From NCBI GenBank assembly GCA_016931435.1, contig JAFGET010000076.1, positions 1-10,066 of the forward strand: a stretch of 10,066 nucleotides of DNA, written 5' to 3'. Position 1 is the first letter of the stretch; each line of letters starts with the position of its first letter. This DNA comes from Candidatus Omnitrophota bacterium. GTDB taxonomy: Bacteria > Omnitrophota > Gorgyraeia > Gygaellales > Profunditerraquicolaceae. The position numbers and the translations under genes were made by a program. Positions 6,187 to 10,066 of the stretch are shown here, in pieces. The notes below the pieces were generated by a model. It saw nothing but the letters and a program-made list of their open reading frames with translations. It was not told the DNA's origin and ran no database searches.

Positions 6187-7290
6187 ATGGCACAGGTAAA
6201 TCTAAAGAAAGTCTCTAAGATCTTCCCGGGCGATGTAAAAGTAGTAAATAATGTCAGTTTATGGGTGGAAAACAAGGAGTTTATAGTATTAGTCGGCCCT
6301 TCCGGATGCGGCAAATCCACCACTTTGAGGATGATCGCCGGCCTTGAGGATATCAGCGAAGGTGAAATTTTTATCGGAGACAGAAAAGTAAATAGCGTTC
6401 CGGCCAAAGACCGCGATATTGCCATGGTTTTTCAGAATTACGCGCTTTACCCGCATATGACCGTTTTTGAGAATATGTCTTTTGGCTTAAGGCTTAAACA
6501 TTACCCTAAATCAGAGATTACCGAGCGGGTCAACGAAGCTGCTGATATATTAGGCATAAAACGGCTGCTTAACCGCCGCCCTAAGGAATTATCCGGAGGC
6601 GAAAGGCAGCGTGTGGCAGTGGGCAGGGCCATCGTCAGGAAACCGCGAGTATTTCTTTTTGATGAGCCTTTAAGCAACCTCGACGCTAAGTTAAGGACAC
6701 AGATGCGCACGGAGATCCATAAGCTGCATATAAGGCTGCAGACTACGATGATCTATGTCACCCATGACCAGATAGAGGCTATGACTATGGGCGACAGGAT
6801 CGCGGTAATGCGCGAAGGGATCCTGCAGCAGGTGGCAGACCCGATTACCGTTTATGACCACCCGAAGAATAAGTTTGTCGCCGGCTTCATCGGTTCCCCC
6901 CCGATGAATTTTATGAACGGCAGGATTATTAAGAAAGACGGCCGGTTATATTTTGACGAAGGAAAGATCGCGGTAAAGATAGTGGAAAATATGCTTAGTA
7001 AACTTAATCCTTACGTCGGCAAAGAGATAATTTTCGGTATCCGCTCCGAAGATATTTACGATAAGCTTTTTGTTTCCGAGGCTCCTCCGGAGAATATCGT
7101 CAGGGTAAACTGTGAAGTCATCGAGCCTATGGGTTCCGAGGTCTATCTTTATCTTAACACCGGCAAGCATACTTTTATCGCCCGCGTAGGAGCGCATAAT
7201 AAACCGCGCCTTAATGAAGATATGGATCTGGTTTTTGATATGAGCAAAGTGCACTTTTTTGATAAAGATACTGAAGGAACGGTTATCTGA
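6187..7290 (+). CDS. ABC transporter ATP-binding protein, MalK/UgpC (CUT1 sugar) type
   Basis: ATPase subunit that powers a carbohydrate or glycerol-phosphate importer at the inner face of the membrane. The 367 residues show Walker A GPSGCGKST (37-45), Q-loop Gln83 in FQNYALYPHMTV, signature LSGGERQRVAVGRA (135-148), Walker B VFLFDE with catalytic Glu160, D-loop SNLD (163-166) and switch His193. The C-terminal region from about 235 onward is the OB-fold TOBE/MOBE-type domain that marks the MalK/UgpC/MsmK group and includes GIRSEDIYD. Motifs are complete, so it should be active. Substrate cannot be read from the sequence, and no permease or binding-protein gene lies nearby; shared ATPases serving several importers are known for this group. 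The start follows GAGGAG (6178-6183) by three bases. It probably has its own promoter at 6042-6070. Confidence 0.93.
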   Translation: MAQVNLKKVSKIFPGDVKVVNNVSLWVENKEFIVLVGPSGCGKSTTLRMIAGLEDISEGEIFIGDRKVNSVPAKDRDIAMVFQNYALYPHMTVFENMSFGLRLKHYPKSEITERVNEAADILGIKRLLNRRPKELSGGERQRVAVGRAIVRKPRVFLFDEPLSNLDAKLRTQMRTEIHKLHIRLQTTMIYVTHDQIEAMTMGDRIAVMREGILQQVADPITVYDHPKNKFVAGFIGSPPMNFMNGRIIKKDGRLYFDEGKIAVKIVENMLSKLNPYVGKEIIFGIRSEDIYDKLFVSEAPPENIVRVNCEVIEPMGSEVYLYLNTGKHTFIARVGAHNKPRLNEDMDLVFDMSKVHFFDKDTEGTVI

Positions 7291-7340
7291 TTCACTTTTA
7301 AAGACAGTCGTGTGTCGGCTTTTAAGAGGATATGCGATTT

Positions 7341-7461
7341 GAGGTGAAATACGAAATACCCTAATCTAGCCCTTCATTTTTTTCTGTATCTTGCCTGCTA
7401 TCTGTTCTTACCTGCCTATCTTGTTTTATACCAACCGCGCTATTTTCTTTTTCCCCTGTTT
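7341..7461 (+). other. Probable missing N-terminal part of the first diguanylate cyclase
   Basis: The cyclase frame is open upstream of its first standard start codon (TTG at 7462) back to a TGA at 7345-7347. The extra codons encode hydrophobic residues forming one complete helix (about ALHFFLYLACYLFLPAYLVL, from 7369) and the first half of a second that the TTG start would cut. GAGGTGA at 7341-7347 is a good ribosome binding site placed for initiation at ACG 7351, giving (M)KYPNLALHFF. Alternatively, ATG 7332 (MRFEVKYEIP, stop at 7362) could feed into this frame by a +1 shift at CCC-TAA. A sequence error or a recent point mutation is also possible. Confidence 0.6.
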
Positions 7462-8628
7462 TTGTTTTATGGCGTCAACGCCGTTATCTTGTCAATTTTA
7501 TTCAGGCAAAATTACCGAAGGAAGCATAAGTTAGGTATTGAAATAGAGGGCCTGCAGGAAAAAATAAACCTTGCCGTCAATGAGCATTCCAGGGAATTGA
7601 AGAACCAGTCTGCCGTAGAAAAAAAGATACTGCTTTACAAAAGCCTTAAGGATATCCTGGAGAAGATAAACCGCACCCTGGATTTAAACTCTATTTCTGA
7701 AATACTTACCGAAGCCGCTTTTACCTTGATCGCCAATAACAAGGGGTCCTGCGTTTTATATTTAGTGGATAACCAGACTTATAAACTAGGGCTTTTTAAG
7801 ACTAAGAAAGAAGATAAAAATCTTATAATCAAAGCAAAAGAAGGGGATATATTCGACCTTTGGGTGCTGCGGCATGCCAGCCCTTTATTGATAGAGGATA
7901 TAAGAAAAGACTTCCGTTTTGACCCGGAGAAGTTCCGGGATGAGGGAGAAAGGTTTGTTTCTTCCGTAATCAGCGCGCCCCTTATAAGCGACCATAAATT
8001 TTTAGGTATACTAAGGCTGGATAATCCTACTGCCGGTTTTTATCAACAGCACGACCTGAGATTTTTAGTGACTATATGCGATTTAGTGGCTGTGGCTTTG
8101 GAGAATAGCGAACTTTTTGTGAAGACCGAAAACCTGGCTATACATGACAGCCTGACTTCTCTTTACACCAGGGGTTATTTTCTAGAGCGCCTGCGAGAAG
8201 AGCTTAAAAGGAGCGCCCGCCAAAATAAACCGTTCTCTTTACTGATGCTGGATATCGACTACTTCAAGAAATATAACGATAAATTCGGCCATACCGCCGG
8301 AGACGAAGTATTAAGGAGCTTAAGCCGTAATCTTTGCGAATATTTAAAGGACCTAAGCCCCATAATCAGCCGTTTTGGCGGAGAGGAGTTTTGTATCGCC
8401 ATCCCGCATATGGACAAAAAAGAAGCCTATGATTTATCTCAGAATTTATGCGCTTCAGTAGAGAAAACGAAAGTAATTTTACGGCGGCAGGAAACAGGCA
8501 TTACCGTATCTATCGGGATAGCCGCTTTTCCGCATGACGCCACAGATATCGATGATTTGATTACCAAGGCTGACCGGGCGATGTATGAAGCTAAGAAAAA
8601 AGGAAGGAACCGCCCGATAGCGGCATAA
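7462..8628 (+). CDS. Membrane-anchored GAF-GGDEF diguanylate cyclase 1
   Basis: Likely makes the second messenger cyclic di-GMP from two GTP at the cytoplasmic face of the membrane. Numbering is from TTG 7462: the rest of a membrane helix (1-14), a charged helical/coiled-coil linker (about 20-60), a GAF-like sensor domain (about 60-220), then the cyclase domain starting at DSLTSLYTRGYF (229-240). Catalytic features are intact: LDIDYFKKYND (263-273), FGHTAGDE and the active-site GGEEF (306-310). The allosteric RxxD inhibition site is absent; DLSP (297-300) occupies its position. The TTG start has no ribosome binding site and truncates a helix, so the true protein is probably about 37 residues longer (see 7341-7461). 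It is followed after 6 bases by a second, similar cyclase, surely co-transcribed. The signal sensed by the GAF-like domain is unknown. Confidence 0.9.
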   Translation: MFYGVNAVILSILFRQNYRRKHKLGIEIEGLQEKINLAVNEHSRELKNQSAVEKKILLYKSLKDILEKINRTLDLNSISEILTEAAFTLIANNKGSCVLYLVDNQTYKLGLFKTKKEDKNLIIKAKEGDIFDLWVLRHASPLLIEDIRKDFRFDPEKFRDEGERFVSSVISAPLISDHKFLGILRLDNPTAGFYQQHDLRFLVTICDLVAVALENSELFVKTENLAIHDSLTSLYTRGYFLERLREELKRSARQNKPFSLLMLDIDYFKKYNDKFGHTAGDEVLRSLSRNLCEYLKDLSPIISRFGGEEFCIAIPHMDKKEAYDLSQNLCASVEKTKVILRRQETGITVSIGIAAFPHDATDIDDLITKADRAMYEAKKKGRNRPIAA

Positions 8629-8634
8629 AAAGCG

Positions 8635-9648
8635 ATGGCAAATATTATGTTTTTTTCATTTTCGGCGATTCTGGCCCTCCTGATATTCTTTTTGTTCCAT
8701 CGTTTAAAAAGTATATTGAACCTGTTCTTAAGCCGCAAGAAAAACAGTTGTGAGCGGCTTAAAGGCGAGCTGGAGAGGATGTTATCCGAGAACCGCAAGA
8801 TCAAGCAGGTCAGTTTCAAGCTGCAGGGTATTTTTGACGAAGTCATGGCACTTTACGACGTGACCAAGGAGATATGCAAGGCCCTGGAGACAGAAAGAGT
8901 CTTTTTATCTTTTAAGGAAGAGATCAAAAAGTTTATCCGCATAGATGATTGCCGTTTCCTGGAGGCGGATGCGGACCTATCCGCTTATAAAGATTATACG
9001 GCCTTACCCCTAGAGATCAACAGGGTGCGGGTAGGGGTTCTTTTAGTCAACGGTATCAAAGAAGAAGAAGCGGAAAGGTTTCATATCTTAGCGCACCAGT
9101 TTATCTTAGGCATGAAGAGGGCTTTTCTTTATCAGAAAGTGCAGGAACTGGCCATTACCGACAGCCTGACCCAGGTTTCCAGCCGTCGTTATTATTTAGA
9201 GAGGTTCAATGAGGAGCTTGAGCGTTCAAAAAAGTTTTCTCTGCGTTTTTGCTGCCTGATGATAGATATCGATAATTTTAAGAATTTTAACGACTGTTAC
9301 GGCCATCTGGTGGGAGATGCGATATTAAGGGAGGTTTCAAAAAGAATAAAAGGCAATATCCGCCAGATCGACCTCTTCGGCAGGTACGGCGGAGAAGAGT
9401 TCGCCATAATACTTCCCGAAACGGATAAAAATCATGGGCGCCTGGTAGCCGAACGTATCCGCCAACTCGTAGAAGAAGGCTTCATCAGGGTCTATGATGA
9501 AGATTTGAAGGTCACTATAAGTATCGGCATTTCCGGCTTCCCGGGAGACGGTAAAAAAACAGAGACGCTTATCGAAAAGGCTGACGCCGCTTTATATCAG
9601 GCAAAGCATGCCGGCAGAAACCGCGTTTGCTCCTACGCAAAGGTTTAA
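8635..9648 (+). CDS. Membrane-anchored GGDEF diguanylate cyclase 2
   Basis: A second probable cyclic di-GMP synthase, 337 residues. It has an N-terminal membrane segment (about 4-22), a helical/coiled-coil region (about 35-70), a divergent, short GAF-like domain (about 70-165, recognisable mainly by LPLEINRVRVGVLLVNG), then the cyclase domain from DSLTQVSSRRYYLERF (176-191). Catalytic elements are present: IDIDNFKNFND (210-220), YGHLVGD and GGEEF (252-256). Unlike its neighbour it keeps the inhibitory site RQID (243-246) at the correct distance before GGEEF, so product feedback is expected. The ATG lies 6 bases after the first cyclase's stop and no Shine-Dalgarno is evident, which suggests translational coupling. 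Shared architecture and adjacency point to a tandem duplication that has since diverged, an inference from motif-level similarity only. Confidence 0.93.
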   Translation: MANIMFFSFSAILALLIFFLFHRLKSILNLFLSRKKNSCERLKGELERMLSENRKIKQVSFKLQGIFDEVMALYDVTKEICKALETERVFLSFKEEIKKFIRIDDCRFLEADADLSAYKDYTALPLEINRVRVGVLLVNGIKEEEAERFHILAHQFILGMKRAFLYQKVQELAITDSLTQVSSRRYYLERFNEELERSKKFSLRFCCLMIDIDNFKNFNDCYGHLVGDAILREVSKRIKGNIRQIDLFGRYGGEEFAIILPETDKNHGRLVAERIRQLVEEGFIRVYDEDLKVTISIGISGFPGDGKKTETLIEKADAALYQAKHAGRNRVCSYAKV

Positions 9649-9705
9649 AAATCCATCGTTTTAAACAAGCCAATCCTTACGAGTAAACAGGGGAGTCGAA
9701 ATCTC

Positions 9706-9734
9706 TTGCAATTAAAATAAGTTTAATATAGAAT
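9706..9734 (+). promoter_or_regulatory. Sigma-70-type promoter for the ROK kinase gene
   Basis: TTGCAA (9706-9711) and TAGAAT (9729-9734) are 17 bases apart in an AT-rich stretch inside the 124-base gap after the cyclases. A start site near 9741 would leave a leader of about 30 bases. No convincing intrinsic terminator for the cyclase transcript is seen between 9649 and 9705. Confidence 0.55.
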
Positions 9735-9738
9735 AAAC

Positions 9739-9772
9739 GGGCTTAATTTTCATCATTCAAGGGCTTAGTTTT
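9739..9772 (+). repeat. 12-base direct repeat in the ROK gene leader
   Basis: GGGCTTAATTTT (9739-9750) and GGGCTTAGTTTT (9761-9772) differ at one base and are 22 bases apart, about two DNA helical turns. The first covers the predicted transcription start and the second runs up to the start codon. This is a reasonable layout for a repressor-binding pair, but no regulator is identified. The weak ribosome binding site AAGGG (9759-9763) overlaps the second copy. Confidence 0.5.
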
Positions 9773-10066
9773 ATGCAGAGAAAAAATCAGACTTATGTTA
9801 TTGCTGTCGATTTAGGCGGCACAAATCTTCGGGTCGGCCTTCTGGGCCCCCAGTATAAAATCATCCGCAGAGAGGTTTTAAAAACCAAGGTCTTTATCAA
9901 AAAGGAAAACCTTATCTTTGCGGTCATAGAGAGCGTAGCCGGCCTTATCAGGCACAGCAATCTAAAAAAAAGAGATATAGCCGGGGTGGGCCTAGGATTG
10001 CCCGGGCCTGTGGATAATAAAAGAGGCATCGTGCATTTTTTTCCTAATATCCCGGGCTGGAAGGAA
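9773..10066 (+). CDS. ROK-family sugar kinase (glucokinase-like), N-terminal part only
   Basis: The first 98 codons of a gene cut by the right edge of the window. The N-terminus VIAVDLGGTNLRVGLL contains the ATP phosphate-binding motif DLGGTNLR of the actin-like ATPase fold. A second family motif, GVGLGLPGPVD, and the sugar-site-type PNIPGW near the edge match ROK glucokinases. ROK proteins are kinases for glucose, N-acetylated sugars or similar substrates, or DNA-binding repressors. There is no room for an N-terminal helix-turn-helix before the kinase motif, so the kinase type is favoured. The zinc-binding and catalytic region lies beyond the window, so the substrate cannot be judged. The start is supported by AAGGG nine bases upstream and by a promoter at 9706-9734. 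Confidence 0.88.
   Translation, partial: MQRKNQTYVIAVDLGGTNLRVGLLGPQYKIIRREVLKTKVFIKKENLIFAVIESVAGLIRHSNLKKRDIAGVGLGLPGPVDNKRGIVHFFPNIPGWKE

Noticed and set aside
7291..7331. Possible terminator or repeat after the ABC gene (GACA...TGTC and two CTTTTAA copies)
   Set aside because: The stem is only four pairs and the direct repeat is seven AT-rich bases, within chance expectation.
7348..9648. Cyclic di-GMP riboswitch or signalling island around the cyclases
   Set aside because: No structured leader with the known riboswitch core is seen in the flanking gaps, and no EAL, HD-GYP or PilZ gene is present.
9690..9706. Small hairpin GGGGA-GTCGAAA-TCTCT resembling a tRNA T-arm
   Set aside because: Only a 5-pair stem with G-U pairs; the T-loop consensus is off and no acceptor, D or anticodon arms can be drawn around it, so neither a tRNA nor a clear terminator is called.

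Overview
The window reads as one bacterial, chromosome-like stretch with every recognisable gene on the + strand: dnaK, dnaJ, an FmdB-type zinc ribbon gene, a VanZ-like membrane protein, a DUF1015 protein, accD, a MalK/UgpC-type ABC ATPase, two consecutive membrane-linked diguanylate cyclases, and the first 98 codons of a ROK-family sugar kinase that runs off the right edge. Gene content (AccD of the bacterial multisubunit carboxylase, GGDEF proteins) and Shine-Dalgarno sites indicate a Gram-negative-like bacterium. The gene mix and the style of the intergenic repeats resemble uncultured Omnitrophota (OP3/PVC-related) genomes, but that placement is an impression from memory, not a demonstrated assignment. 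There are no transposases, phage genes, CRISPR arrays, tRNAs or rRNAs.

Layout. Positions 1-39 hold only the dnaK leader with a strong ribosome binding site. Positions 40-3204 carry the Hsp70/Hsp40 chaperone pair, separated by an 87-base gap filled by a large hairpin built of heptamer repeats. Positions 3296-5183 carry three small or poorly characterised genes (FmdB-like, VanZ-like, DUF1015) packed tightly, the first two overlapping by 20 bases. Positions 5219-6061 are accD. A near-consensus sigma-70 promoter sits across the accD stop codon and is followed by an inverted-repeat leader related to the one in front of the FmdB-like gene; it probably starts a new transcript for the ABC ATPase at 6187. 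Positions 7348-9648 hold two tandem diguanylate cyclases separated by 6 bases. A second promoter and a 12-base direct repeat precede the ROK kinase at 9773.

How the genes fit together. DnaK and DnaJ form a protein-folding machine. AccD supplies malonyl-CoA for fatty acid synthesis, but the partner genes accA/B/C are not here. The ABC ATPase has no permease or binding-protein gene beside it, so it probably serves one or more sugar importers encoded elsewhere. The two cyclases share an architecture (membrane anchor, helical/coiled-coil linker, sensor-like domain, GGDEF) but differ at the product-inhibition site, suggesting a matched pair with different feedback. The ROK gene begins a separately promoted unit.

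No clearly novel multi-gene system is visible. The items most worth attention are the two related leader repeats that end in a ribosome binding site, the heptamer hairpin abutting dnaJ, the anomalous start of the first cyclase (a membrane-helix-encoding extension with a well-placed ribosome binding site but no standard start codon), and the promoters at 6042 and 9706.
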